Assembly (NCBI GenBank): GCA_001692895.1
Contig: KV748191.1
Coordinates: 1,550,001 to 1,614,000 of the forward strand
Source: Cenococcum geophilum 1.58
Taxonomy: Eukaryota; Ascomycota; Dothideomycetes; Gloniales; Gloniaceae
DNA length: 64,000 nt
Direction of reading: 5' to 3'
The number at the start of each line of letters is the position of its first letter. The stretch's first letter is position 1. The notes below the pieces were generated by a model. It was not told the DNA's origin. It did no database searches and saw only the letters and a list, made by a program, of their open reading frames with translations. The translations under genes were made by a program, and so were the position numbers. Of this stretch, positions 23,263 through 34,526 are shown in pieces.

Positions 23263-24174
23263 TTAATCTAGTCGAACTCCTTTCATGACATGATTATGTT
23301 CTACTAAATTCTTTGTCGGTGGAACTTGGTGCGATTCATCTGCGTTTTCTTCTTTTTTCGTCCCATCAACATCTGCAGTTACCTCTCTTATAAAACCAAT
23401 CAGCGCACTAACATACGCCTTCTGGCTACTAGGCAGGAAGTGGCCGCCCGGATGATACACCACCCTTCCCTCACTTCGCTCACATGCTTCCACGAGTGCT
23501 AGACTCCGCTCCTCTTCAACCACCGTATCCAGCGTTCCCAGAAAATGCAGTATTGGGGTTTTGATCTTCGGCTCATAGAAACCCCTATATAGTTTACCCC
23601 CGCGGGCCGCGAAGCCTGAGTAACTCACAGCAAACTTAAGAGGTGGGTGAATAGCGGTGGTTATATAGCCCGTCGAATCTTCGAAGGACTCCGGATAGCG
23701 CATCCCACCATCTGGATAAAAGGATTCGAAGGCTTCTCGCCGCCCAGGCTCGAGCAAGGAAGCTAGCATGCCGGCGCAAGCACCGCCTTGCGAGAAACCA
23801 ATTACACCGTCAAAGGGTCCTTCGGTCTTTAGAACTTCCGCAATATGATCCATTCCTCTTTCAATACCTTCGTATGTATACGGCTCGCCGTCACCTTTCC
23901 GCCGCCACCATCCCCATACGTCTAGCTCCTTGTCCTTGTCCTTGTCGACGCCGTAGGATGCTGGGTCCTCATTGGAAGCGACAAAAGGCACATCGGCTAA
24001 TGAAAGGCGGATTGGAGCAGTAGGATAGTGGAGCGTTATACCAGCTGGGAAGGCTTTTTGCAGGTTCTTTTCTAGGGCGCGAGTTTTGGCATGGAAGAGA
24101 GTACCGGATTGCGTGAAGCCATGTAGCATGAGAACCTTGATAGGTCTTGTAGGAACGGGAGCTTGTGAAGCCAT
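23263..24174 (-). CDS. FSH1-family serine hydrolase
   Basis: Single exon, 303 aa from the ATG at 24174. An in-frame ATG at 24267 would add 31 basic, Ser/Pro-rich residues; I prefer the inner start because family members begin close to the VLMLHGFTQSG strand, but the longer form could carry a targeting peptide. The alpha/beta-hydrolase features are the oxyanion-side LHGFTQSG, the nucleophile elbow GFSQGG (Ser128), Asp216 in GTLDTVV and His245 in PGGHFLP. A KDKDKDKE stretch near residue 78 is coded by a short CTTGTC repeat. FSH1-type proteins are cytosolic serine hydrolases, some acting on small esters or thioesters; the substrate here is unknown. The gene is divergent from IPI3, with 264 bp between the starts. 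Confidence 0.88.
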   Translation of the reverse strand: MASQAPVPTRPIKVLMLHGFTQSGTLFHAKTRALEKNLQKAFPAGITLHYPTAPIRLSLADVPFVASNEDPASYGVDKDKDKELDVWGWWRRKGDGEPYTYEGIERGMDHIAEVLKTEGPFDGVIGFSQGGACAGMLASLLEPGRREAFESFYPDGGMRYPESFEDSTGYITTAIHPPLKFAVSYSGFAARGGKLYRGFYEPKIKTPILHFLGTLDTVVEEERSLALVEACERSEGRVVYHPGGHFLPSSQKAYVSALIGFIREVTADVDGTKKEENADESHQVPPTKNLVEHNHVMKGVRLD

Positions 24175-24438
24175 GATACGTGAGCGTAGTGGGTAGAGAT
24201 GTGGAAGGCTCGATTTAGGACTGGGAAGAACGTGGCGAGGGCTTATTGAATGAGCATTACGGGGCATGAATGGTTGTTGAACTTATATCTACATGTCCGT
24301 CTGGGCACGGACTTCCGGATGATTCTTGTCCGCCGAGTCAACCCACCGTGTAGGGCTGAAGGCGGAGAATATAGGCAAAATTCTTCAACACTAAAAAATA
24401 TCTGGAGCTACAAGAGAACAGCAATCTTCCCCGCAGCC
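24175..24438. promoter_or_regulatory. Divergent promoter, FSH1-type hydrolase / IPI3
   Basis: 264 bp between opposite start codons. If the hydrolase starts at 24267 instead of 24174, the shared region shrinks to about 170 bp. No specific sites are claimed. Confidence 0.4.
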
Positions 24439-26260
24439 ATGCTTACGGAACACTTCATAGCCTCAATATCTGCGCCATCTAAGCCAAATACTGGAGTTAC
24501 CAAGGATGCGGGCATCTTCTTCCACGAGTTCCAGCCATTGGCAGCGCAGCGCAGCGTTTTCAAGAAAAGTGCGACCTCGCCGAATTGCCTCGCGGTGAGC
24601 GCATCACATTTTTTCGCAGCTCAGGCAGAAAAGGCTGTTATAAATGTTTATAATAGGGAAAAGGGCAATCAAGAAGCTCTTGTACCCTTTCCTGAGAGGA
24701 TACATAGCGTTGCATTAGCTTCTGGAGATATGGTATTGCTCTTGGGGACGGAAAGCGGCAGGATATTGGTCTGGGAGGTAATTGTGTTTATTACTACTAC
24801 ATATTTGTGTACATTATTTTTAATAGGTTGTATAGATATGTACTGGGCGACTTGTATCTACACCTACGTCGCATCTCCAACAGGTCACAGCTCTCGCGGT
24901 TGATCCGAGTTCCAATTTCTTCCTTTCTGGTTCCACAGACTCCATCATCCACGTCTGGCCCCTCCCAAGCCTCTTATCTTTCTCTCCTGATGCCTCACAC
25001 ACACCAATACATACGCTTTCTACGCACCGGGGTCCCATAACTGCCCTGGCAACTAGTCACAGTGTCAGCTCAGCAAGCATCGCTGTTTCAGCCTCCCAAG
25101 ACAACTCGGCCATAGTATGGGATTATCGTAATGGGAGGGCTTTAAGAACGTACTTACTGGAAGCAGCACCACTTGCTCTGGCCCTCGATCCTGCAGACCG
25201 AGCATTCTACGCTTCTTATGAAGACGGCAGTATTCAAACCATCGATTTCTTTGATACGGCACAGCGAGAGTCTGCCACAAGTAATCTCCATGATCCTTCT
25301 CTATCACATCGACCCATCCAGCCGCCATCCCGAACCCGTTTTAATGCTTCTTCACAGAACCTAGGCAGCGCAGCAAGCCTATCACTAAGTTGGGATGGCA
25401 CCACCCTTCTCTCTGGCCACTCAAGCGGAAAAGTAGCCTCCTGGGATGTCGCCAAAGGCGCCTATGCCTCCACGTTGGTTAATCTGCCCGGGCCAGTCAC
25501 AAACCTTATCTTTCTCCCACCGACGGGATTTCTAGGCGCACCCACTCCGAAATTCAAGATCCCGACCATCGTAAAACCGAGACACGACGCTTCGTCCACT
25601 TCAATAGGAGCAGCCGAAAGTACCGGAACTGCCCCAGGGAACTACACCCTTAATGTTCAGCTCACGAGCCAAATCCGCCTCCCTTCCATCTCCGCCTCTT
25701 CCGCCTTGACTGCAGATCCATCGGAATTCGAAGTCGCGCTAACCCACCCTTCCTTCCCCTCCTCTCTCCTCGATGAAGGCCTCGCTGAGCTAGCGTCGTG
25801 GTCCTCGCAACCCACCAACGGCGCTTCTGCATCTGTGTCCGCTGACTACCTTTCTCTTACTCCCGCGCCACAGAATGGTGTACTGGTACAGGATCAGACA
25901 GATGGTAGTATCTCGGAATCAAACAATGAGGCACAGCTCCGGGAACTGCGCGCCCAGGTGGCGTCTCTGCAGCGGGTGCAGAAAGTCACGTTCAAGCAGC
26001 TGGCCGAGCTGAGGGAGGAGAGGGGGTGGTGGGTTGAGAAGGAGGAGAGGAGGGAGAGAAGAAGACTGAGGAGGAAGGCGAGGAGGAGGGGAGGCGCGGG
26101 GTTGGTGGAGGGCGGGAATGGGAAGGAGGGTGATGCTACGCACGGTGAAGACGAGCAGATGGACGATAGAGAGGAGAGTGAAGAGGTGGATAGTAGCGAT
26201 GACGACGACTATGGGAACTTGGACAGGAGCTCCGGCGGGGACGAGAGCGGATTGGAATGA
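24439..26260 (+). CDS. IPI3: Pre-rRNA processing protein Ipi3 (Rix1 complex, WD40)
   Basis: The model is join(24439..24777, 24836..26260), 587 aa. The 58-bp intron (GTAATT...TATAG) joins GRILVWE to ICTGRLVSTPTSH in the correct frame; exon 2 then has no further stop. WD40 repeats are visible: GTESGRILVWE, SGSTDSIIHVWPL, SASQDNSAIVWDYRNG, ASYEDGSIQTIDF and LLSGHSSGKVASWD. A helical, highly charged segment follows (EERGWWVEKEERRERRRLRRK), then an Asp/Glu-rich tail. This layout matches Ipi3/WDR18, which with Rix1 and Ipi1 acts in the nucleolus and nucleoplasm in ITS2 removal and late 60S maturation. The charged extension is longer than in yeast, as is usual in filamentous fungi. Confidence 0.9.
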
Positions 26261-27067
26261 ACAACAAGAGAGTATTCCGGAATCGAGCCCGTTGGCGTGC
26301 ATCGATGCTTGATCGAGAGGTTCTACCCGAGTCGGTCGTATCACGGACTCTATCAGATCCCAAGCTAGGCTCACTGTATTGTGGCTTTGTATGGATCACG
26401 GAGTCGAGTCTATGACATATCTGTGTCCACACCGCCGTTCATACGTCTTGCACAGCCCTGTGTCTTACAGCACCATCAGCAATTTCTCGGGGCAGAACAG
26501 AAGTTTGATATTACCTATGGCTCCGGAGGGAATGGGCACAGGTCTATAATAGATTCAGAATTAGAGAGTTCTCAGGTTAGTTTGGAGAAATTTCAATGGC
26601 CGTTTATATAGGGAATACTGTAGATCGCGGTAAACGCTTCGAGGAGCTGGCGGATCTAGAGACCTCCATCTAGATGGAGTAGATGCAGTTAAGCGCGCTT
26701 TTATTAAAACTCTAAGCATATAAGACATGATGAGAAAATAAGAGAGCATATGTATGATCTATTCATGGAGACATCATAACAGCAGGTCACTTTGACACTC
26801 ACCATTAGAGTTTGAAATGTTCCTTGATAGAGAGAATGCTGCGCAAAGACGCCAGCCGCCCGCATCTCGCCCGGCAACAACAACAAACCAGCCAAAGCTC
26901 ACTCAATTCAATTTGATATCACGCAATAGCTCAGATTCAAGCAAAAGCTCCACCTCACACCCGCCTCTCCTTCTCACTCCATCCCGCAGTGAGCACCCCT
27001 GCCGAATCAATCTCCTCAATACATCTCACTCTCTCATTCCCTCATCTTCATCCTACACCGCCGCCTC
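26261..27067. other. Convergent 3' spacer, IPI3 / E2 gene
   Basis: Between the IPI3 stop (+) and the stop of the E2-like gene (-). Short ORFs here are antisense or intergenic, without motifs. Nothing else seen. Confidence 0.5.
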
Positions 27068-29946
27068 TCACATAAAACTCGAAAACCTCCCAAACGACTT
27101 CCTCGCAAACGCACTCGGTGGAGGCGCCGCTCCCCTCCCACCCCCCAGTCCCTGAGGCGGCTGGCTAGGCTGCGGCGGATACTGCCCAGGCACTTGAGAA
27201 TACGGCGGCGGCGGCGGCTGCTGCGGAAACAGTCCCGATGCATGCGGATACGGCGCCGGCGCCGGCACGGGCGTGGGCGCAGACGGATACTGCGCAGCAA
27301 CCTGCGGATACGGCGGCTGGGCTAGCGGCGGCACTTGCGTCTGCGCTTGCGCTAGCGGCCTCTTCTGCCGATACTTCTCGAGCGCCTTATCGAGCTGTGT
27401 GGCCAGCGTGCGCAGATCGCCGACGGGCTGGCCAGCAGCAACGGGCGGGAACACCTGCGGGTCGTAGAAACCGTACGCGTTGGGGACTGAGGCGGCGCGT
27501 TGCGGGTGCGCGGGCGGGGGAGCCGGCGGCGCGGTGCTGGCCCAGCCGTTCACGAGCTTGCTGATGGCGTCGGCGTTCTTGGTGAAATGCGTGGTTACGA
27601 CGTCGGTCCAGATGGGGTCGACCTTGGCGTCGAGCCAGCCGAGCATTGCGTGTCGGACCGTTAGCGCTTGGATGGTCTTGTTGTAGTTGCGTGATGGCCC
27701 AGTGCCGCGCGCATTTTCGCGGCCGGGCTCGTTGCACCAGGGCTCCGCGCAGAAGATCATGGCTTGGATTGAGATGAAGACTTGGAGGAGGGTGGATTGG
27801 GTTGGGTTCCATTTCTCGCCGGACCAGGTGCCGAGGAGGGAGAGGCAGACTCGGAGAGGTGTTAGTGTGTCTGTAGGGTTGAAAAGAGGGAGATGGGGTA
27901 CATTTCATAACTTACCTTTGCCATTCGGGTATAGATTCGGGTTGAAACTTGCCGTTCCCCAGCCAGTGGTGCGGAAATTCATCATAGGCGGAGCCATTGG
28001 ATAGTTATTTGGGCAGAGAAGGTCGAACTCAAAGAGTCCGTCCTCGTAAGGTGAACCCTCAGGACCAATAATAAGGATCTTCATGACATCAAGCCTAGAT
28101 GATCCGTAGCGGACAAAGATACCGGGAGCAAGACCTGTCTTCAAAGTAGTGACATCCATGATTAGCTTCTTCATTCGACCCGGGGATACACTCGTCATTT
28201 GGTTAGCTTCTCGTGCGTAATGGTGGCCATTAAGAATCTGATGGTCTGGGACATCTACTAAGCAACTCTCCGTTTCCAGCACGGCTGTTGCTTTTGTTCC
28301 AGTTTTCTCGGCCGTGCTGGCGTTGGCTAGTAGGAACTCTGCCAGATCAGATATTTGGCGACACAGCCAAAGCATCTTTTGAGAGTCGTCGGTGTTGAAG
28401 TCTCTCTGGTTCGCTTTTGCGCTTTGCAACACCATATTGCTCTGAATGTTGAGGTTCCGAAGGCAGTCAGCAATAGACGAGGTTTTCTCATCTTTATTCT
28501 TGCCTTTCGTCTTCTTGTTTTCTTTGTGGAAGGAAAATGTGAGGAGATCAATGTTGTCATTGTTCACGTTCCGCTCGCTGAAGACTGTCTCGTTGGCCGT
28601 TGAGAAATGGCTGCCGAGCGCTCGTACAAAATCGAGCATACTCTGGTAAAGGCCGCTCCTCTGAGTAGCATCTTCAAGAGAATCATTTCGGAGCAACTCG
28701 GCTGCCTTATTCAATATATTGCTCTGTGAGAGCATTGTTACCAGGGCCGGAGGTGGATTCGCATCAAAATGTGATAGGCGTTCGACTGAGGGTAATAGCT
28801 CACTGAGCAGAGCCATTACCAACTCTGTCAGGCTATCTGTGCGGGCTTGAGCCTCTTTGGCTTTTGATTTGTTGTCAGTCGTGGTGCGGCCTGAACTGCG
28901 CCGACTGAATCTTGATTTTAGATCTCCTCCACCACCGTAAGGCACTGTGCCCGGAGACCAAGGATCATTCCCATAAGAATCGTTATAGTTATAATCACAG
29001 CCTTGATCACGGTCACCCCCATAACCAACGCCAGACTGGCGGCTACTTCGTTGGGAGTTTTTGTTAGTAGCGGTTGCACTACGCTGTTTATCGTACGAAT
29101 ACTGCTGGTCAAGACCACAAAGAAGTACCCAAATTATGAATAACCTCCCACGATCACAGCACCAGGCCACATTGATTCCCTTGACCGTTGCCTGGCTGAC
29201 AGGATTCTTGCTGGAAGACTGAGAACCACAGCCAAGACAGGTCAAGGTGGAACATCGCACGCACTGTAGAGAGGAGGATGTCCTCGCTGCTTATTAGTTA
29301 GTAGAAAGACCAATATAAAATTCTATCACTGGAAGGCTATCTTACATTGCCCATTCGTCCATTGCTTGAAATAGTTTCCAAGGTCTGTCTCGGCCTGGAG
29401 AAACTTGTTTCTGCAGTGGGCACAACTCCTTCCTTTGACCTCCCCCGTAAAATCCTGGAAAGAGACCGAATCCATTGATGCTTCTGCTTCCGATGATGTA
29501 AAATTGGGTGGTTCGGCATATAAAAGTCGAGGCTCTTCAAATAGCAATACTTCTTCATTCTCTCTATTGAACTCTGCCTGAAGTTGAAGGGCAAACCGCT
29601 CGTCATCATCAATAGGAGATACTAACGAAGCGGGCCCAGGCTGAGAATAGGCTCGGCGTGGCGGACTATAAGGCAGCGGTCCAGGATCAGCGATCCCAGC
29701 TTCAGCTTTAAATTGAGCATCCAACTCCATTGCGAGCCGCAAACTTGCTTCATCATCATCGCCGCCTGAATAATCCGGAGATGAACCTGTCAAATCTATG
29801 ACTTCGCGAGAGGATGGAGCCGTGTAAGGAGAGTATGCATGAGATGATGCAGTACTCGGCTTACCGCCGGGAAATCCCGCGGCACCTGCATATGGCTGGG
29901 AACCCAGTGCTAGTAAGCGTTTCTGACGAAGTTCTTCTCGATCCAT
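27068..29946 (-). CDS. Multidomain ubiquitin-conjugating (UBC-fold) enzyme
   Basis: The model is complement(join(27068..27849, 27916..29286, 29346..29946)), 917 aa. Intron 1 (59 bp) has a CTAACTAAT branch; intron 2 (66 bp) interrupts the active-site codon region, and splicing creates NGKVCLSLLGTW. The predicted catalytic Cys is 659, in a UBC domain at about residues 565-735 (LIIGPEGSPYEDGLFEFD, NYPMAPPMMNF, WNPTQSTLLQVF), of the long-insert type seen in UBE2O/BIRC6-like E2s. N-terminal to it are two UIM-like acidic helices (about 63-80 and 112-127) and a probable zinc-binding set of C-x2-C pairs (C175/C178, C209/C212, C217/C220). The middle is helical; the tail from about 800 is Pro/Gln/Tyr-rich. 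It probably binds and transfers ubiquitin, possibly without a separate E3; the substrate is unknown. Confidence 0.88.
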
Positions 29947-31113
29947 GTTAGACGAAGAGTAAAGCCGGCTATCTGTTAAATATATACTGATCAGTACCGC
30001 AGGCAATCGGAGGACTCAGGAAGGCTGAGTAAGCCTTGTAGGATCCTGGGTGGGGTTGGAAACTGAGGGGTCAAGGGTGGGAGTTAGGAAGAAGGAAAGT
30101 GTGTTGGAAGAATTGAAGAAGACTGTAGGAGGTGTAGACACGTTTTGGGTCTTATGGGCTTTCCTAGACATCAATAATAGTGAGTTACGCGTTTAAAGTT
30201 GGTGACGTGGATATGGAACAAATGCAACCTCAGCGAGGCTGTGGAAGAAATCTGAATATAGAGGAACTGCTGATGCATGCATGCGCCGGGTCTCGGTAAA
30301 GTAGAGCCTGACACAATGCGTAAAGTTAATAACTCTGTAGTTTCTAGGGTGGTTGTTGAGGAGAAGTAAGTTGAAGAGAAGGTTGAAGTAAGGCTTCTGA
30401 GGCATGGGAGGCTGGCAAATCACACAGCGCAGAATTTGCAGGCTATTTAGAAGCATCACGTGTTTGCGAAGAAGCAATGATAAACAGTTTGACGTTCGAT
30501 TTGGCTCGCGCGTTTCGCTCAACGAACCGGACAATCGATAAGACCCGTTAATACGTTATTCCTATCATTACACTAGTAGTTGTCATCACTAATTGGAAGC
30601 AACCCCATAGTCAACTCTCTATTGGAGGCTGTGCCACCTCTTTTAAAGCTATTAAACAAAGCAGTGTAAACTGACCTTCAGGTATAAATTATCGTTGCTC
30701 CCTCAGTTCACTGGTTTAAGTGGTTCAGCTGGACTTTCAGCTCTCGTCAACTGTTCACTGGCTATCGAACGCTGACGTCAATCCCTAGGTCGGTCCGTGC
30801 GGGAACACGACCGATTTGACTTGGTTGATTTAATTGGCCAGTTCTTATGATAATAGATGGACGCAAATCACCGTGCGAAGGGATAGCTACCTCTGCACTC
30901 CAATTTTGGATCTAGTAGCATATAGTGAAAACTCTTTCCACTCTAAAGCGAGCTGCATAATATTCTTCATACTTTCATCTACGCCTTAAAGCTTTTCTCC
31001 CTCTTTCTACGAAGTTGACGAAGCATCTCAATCTATCAAACAGTCTTCCTGTTTCAAGCAAAGTACCACCTCAACCTCTACCTTCACCTCCTGCCCTCAC
31101 ACCTTCTCCCAAA
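29947..31113. other. Divergent intergenic region, E2 gene / ADP-ribosylglycohydrolase
   Basis: About 1.17 kb between opposite starts. It contains one CACGTG near 30457 and AT-rich stretches. The ORFs present (for example on the minus strand at about 30193-30534) have no motif and are not annotated. The stretch just before 31114 is pyrimidine-rich (CTACCTTCACCTCC...), a plausible core promoter and leader. Confidence 0.5.
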
Positions 31114-32136
31114 ATGGCCACCACCCCCATCTCAACACCTACCCGCCTCTCCCGCACAACCGGCGCCCTCCTCGGCCTCCACGCCGGCGACTCCCTCGGC
31201 GCCACCCTCGAATTCACCCCCTGGGCCACGATCCACAGCCGCTACCCAACCGGCCTGCGCATCATCATCGGCGGCGGCCCCTTCAACTGGCCCGCCGGCC
31301 ACGCAACCGACGACACAGACCTGACGCGCGCCGTGCTGCTCGCCTACCGCGACGGCAGCCCCGCCTCTGGCTCCGCCAGCGACTTCGACGTCGTGCGCGC
31401 AGCAGCGGACTACATGCTCCAGTGGCATCAGGGCGCGTGGCCGGGCCGCACGCTGGGGACGCCGCCGGTGGACATCGGCAACGCGACTGCGATCGGGCTG
31501 AATCGGTACAGGATGTCGCGGGACCCGCGGCGCGGGGGTGCCGGGGCCGGGCAGGCGGGGAATGGCAGCTTGATGCGGTGTATTGCGACGGGGCTGTTCC
31601 AGGCGGATAGGGAGAAGCGGGTTAAGGAGTCGATGGAGATTTCGGCGGTCACGCATGATGACCGCAGATGCACTCTCAGCTGCGTGGCGTATAATGAGAT
31701 GGTGTTTGCACTGCTTTGTGGCCAGACGCCGGAGGAGGCGGTGGAAGCGGGGTTGGGGTTAGTGAGGGCGATGAGTTGTAAGCCTGTTGAGGAGGCCATT
31801 AGCCATGGGAAGGAATTACGGCTTCAAGAAATTGCGGGGAAGGGCCCTAGCGCCGAGTTACCTGGGAGAGCTGCGGGGTATGTGTTGGAGAGTCTCATGC
31901 TGGCGGTGGCTGCGATGCTTGATTCAAGGTCGTTAGTAGATGTGCTAGTGGATGTTGTGAGGGTTGGAAGTGACACGGATACCAATGCTGCCATTGCAGG
32001 CGGGCTGTTAGGGGTAAGGGATGGGGTGGAGGCCCTGCCAGAGGAGTGGAAGGAGAAGTTGCAGTTCAGGATAGAATTTGAAGAAGTGGCACTTAAGTTG
32101 GTGAGGTCACAAGAAGTTGAGGGAGAGGTTTCGTAA
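31114..32136 (+). CDS. ADP-ribosylglycohydrolase (DraG/ARH-like)
   Basis: Intronless, 340 aa, starting at the ATG in CAAAATGGCC. The ARH fold is shown by GALLGLHAGDSLGA at residues 17-30, the metal-binding TDDTD at 65-69, a GNGSLMR block at 150-155 (family NGxxMR) and the second metal site GSDTDTNAAIAGGLLG at 285-300. All the acidic ligands I can identify are present, so it should bind two divalent metals and remove ADP-ribose from a modified side chain or small molecule. No signal peptide is seen, so it is probably cytosolic or nuclear. The first 500 bp are markedly GC-rich at third codon positions compared with the second half. Bacterial-type ARHs are found in many fungi, so horizontal origin is possible but not shown here. 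Confidence 0.9.
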   Translation: MATTPISTPTRLSRTTGALLGLHAGDSLGATLEFTPWATIHSRYPTGLRIIIGGGPFNWPAGHATDDTDLTRAVLLAYRDGSPASGSASDFDVVRAAADYMLQWHQGAWPGRTLGTPPVDIGNATAIGLNRYRMSRDPRRGGAGAGQAGNGSLMRCIATGLFQADREKRVKESMEISAVTHDDRRCTLSCVAYNEMVFALLCGQTPEEAVEAGLGLVRAMSCKPVEEAISHGKELRLQEIAGKGPSAELPGRAAGYVLESLMLAVAAMLDSRSLVDVLVDVVRVGSDTDTNAAIAGGLLGVRDGVEALPEEWKEKLQFRIEFEEVALKLVRSQEVEGEVS

Positions 32137-32421
32137 GACGATACGGCGTTCACCTGTCAGTGATGCCCATTGTCTAATGGAACAATTAACGTGTTTCTCA
32201 TTACTCTTTCCGACAATCCCTATATTGATTTACTGTGCAAGCTTATCCAAACCCTCATAATTACGCCGTGACTCTGACTGCATCAATGAAATGCCACTTA
32301 TCGAAACACCCAAATTGATACCCAACTCCCGCTTAAATCTTATGCCAGAATAATTAAACCAATAATCCCAAGTCAAAGAAACAACTTCCTCTTTTCAAAA
32401 GCAAAGGCTTTCCGCCATAAT

Positions 32422-34051
32422 TCACTGCGCTTTCTTGTCTTCCTGTCCTTCCATATATGGATGCTTGATTGTCAAACACCAGATGTCCAAGTAATCGCAA
32501 ATGGCAAAGATGACATCTATAATAAAACTGCCATGGACGCCAATGGCTAGCCCTAGACACATAAACACAAATGCAACTTGGTAGACATCACCACCCAACG
32601 CGCTAGGCCATCCAAAAAGGTTGCCATATTCGCTGCCGAAAGCTTTACCAACATGTTGCTGCAGCCAAGGTCCAAGAGAATCAATGACTCCGTAGGCTAG
32701 AGGGAACACGAGAACATTGCCACGTGGGAAACGGGATTTTGTAAGATGTGAAATAATAATGCGACCGACTGAATAGGCGTTTATGATACCGACGTAGAAG
32801 GTGAAGGGGACTAGGTGATTATGCAAAATGTTCGGCTGAAGAGCTAGGTAGATAGGGATCAAGGTCCAGGTAACGACGAAAGGTAGAAGGCCAAGCAGAG
32901 CGACGCGAGTGCGTTGACCACGGGAACGACGAGCTTTCATGACATTCAGAGCACTAAGAAAAGATTAGAAACCTCGCTGCAGACAATACAGGCCGCAGAA
33001 TAAAAATACAAACCTTGAAACGGTATTGAAGACTAGCACAATTCCTCCATAAACCATGTACCATTCATTCCAAGCTAGACTATAGACATAGTCAGGAATG
33101 AAGCTATAGTTTTCGATCCCAATGGTTTGCAGCATGGATTGTTGCCAGAAGCTCCCTCCCCCAAGGTAAGCCGTCAAAGCATAAACGATGCAGAGTGTGA
33201 GAATGCCTTCAACGGGACCGGAAATGATACCAAGGGTCAGCGTGTGAGTGTGGTACTCGTCCCAAGTTTGGACGTAGAATGTAAGGAGTGCTACGATATA
33301 TTAGCCTAACACAAGCAAGAAAAATAAAGATGATTAAAGAGCAGTCACACGTACAAGCAAAAAGTGTTAGCACCGTCTTCCAGCCTTGTCCTAGGTTCAT
33401 TGCCGCAGAAAATAGTAGCACCTCAAGTGTAGTGTTAATAGCATCAACGCCTGTTCTCTGTTAGACTTCCGTAATCCTTGCAAGACTGGATGAATCTAGC
33501 GCACCATGATCGAACAACTCTCCCAGGGGTCCGCTTTGACGTGTTCTCCTTGCTTGCGTGCCATCCACAGCGTCAAAAGTTTGATATAAGAACAACCCTA
33601 TTGCCCAGCTTGCATATACCCAAGGAGGACAGTCCTGGTCAAGTGTAGGTGTATACCACAAGAGCGTGATGAAATTCGCGACTACAAATGCAAAGCCGGA
33701 GAGTGTAATCTATAAGCAGTAAATATTCTCAGCAAGCTCTCTACTTCCATTCCCAGGATTTTCCCCCCTATATTCCTTCGCATCCTTGCGACGCGTCGAG
33801 AATGGTGGGGAGGAGGCTTACTGCGTTAGGTCTGTAAAATGTCAGTATACACATCTCAAAACATTCCATAAAGAATGAGGCCACATCAATCCAGTAATAA
33901 AATTTACTCACGCCATGCTCATCGGAAAGCAATGGATGACAAAATTTGTGTAAAACGGCTTCAGGATATACCGCGACACAAGACTGTGGTCAACGCCGGA
34001 GTACTTGTACTCTTTAAGCTTGGGTAGCTTATCCTGCCGTATGTAGACCAT
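32422..34051 (-). CDS. sn-1,2-diacylglycerol choline/ethanolamine phosphotransferase (CPT1/EPT1-type)
   Basis: Six exons on the minus strand: 34051-33912, 33831-33822, 33709-33505, 33450-33355, 33290-33014 and 32953-32422, giving 419 aa. Exon 2 is only 10 nt (splice sites CAG before and GTAAGC after), completing SMAPNAITLSG. The CDP-alcohol phosphotransferase signature is complete: D99-G100-x2-A103-R104-x8-G113-x3-D117-x3-D121 (DAVDGTQARR...GELFDHGVDA). The protein then has about seven to ten hydrophobic segments, consistent with a multispanning ER/Golgi membrane enzyme. It makes the last step of the Kennedy pathway, moving phosphocholine or phosphoethanolamine from CDP-choline or CDP-ethanolamine onto diacylglycerol. 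Which headgroup it prefers cannot be read here. The very short exon is why simple ORF calls miss the N-terminus. Confidence 0.94.
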
Positions 34052-34526
34052 TTTGTTCGACCCCCTAAACCAGGGAGAAGTGCCGGCGAAGAGAATGTGA
34101 TGGGTGACTCGCGAAAGGTTATGCAGAACGATGATGTTGTTGCAAAGAAATTGAGAGTTATTGCGATATTGCTATTTTTCAATTTCCAGGTTTCGCGTCG
34201 GAAGCGATGACGCATGAGGGGTCTTGGCCCTAACCAAGCTAATTGCCATAATGGTAAAGCTGTGGCTTTTCTCAACCATGGAATTAGGCGATTCAGAATG
34301 TCCAGTGATGAAACATTTGATTACTATAGATATCCCATTGTTTGAGTGTCTGTGCCCGATAATACTGAGTCCTTGCCCAGATATCGCAGAAATGCTATTA
34401 CAAAATCGTCGTCCCGTACTTCTTCTTTCCCTCAAGTAACTCCTAGGTATCATCTTCGGCACTTTGACTGCTGCATATGGTTGTATCAAAATAATTCGAG
34501 CCTAAGCCTGTCCTTGTTGGCATGCT
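34052..34526. other. Spacer between two minus-strand genes
   Basis: 475 bp holding the promoter of the phosphotransferase gene and the 3' UTR of the NIPSNAP gene. No supportable ORF. Confidence 0.5.
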
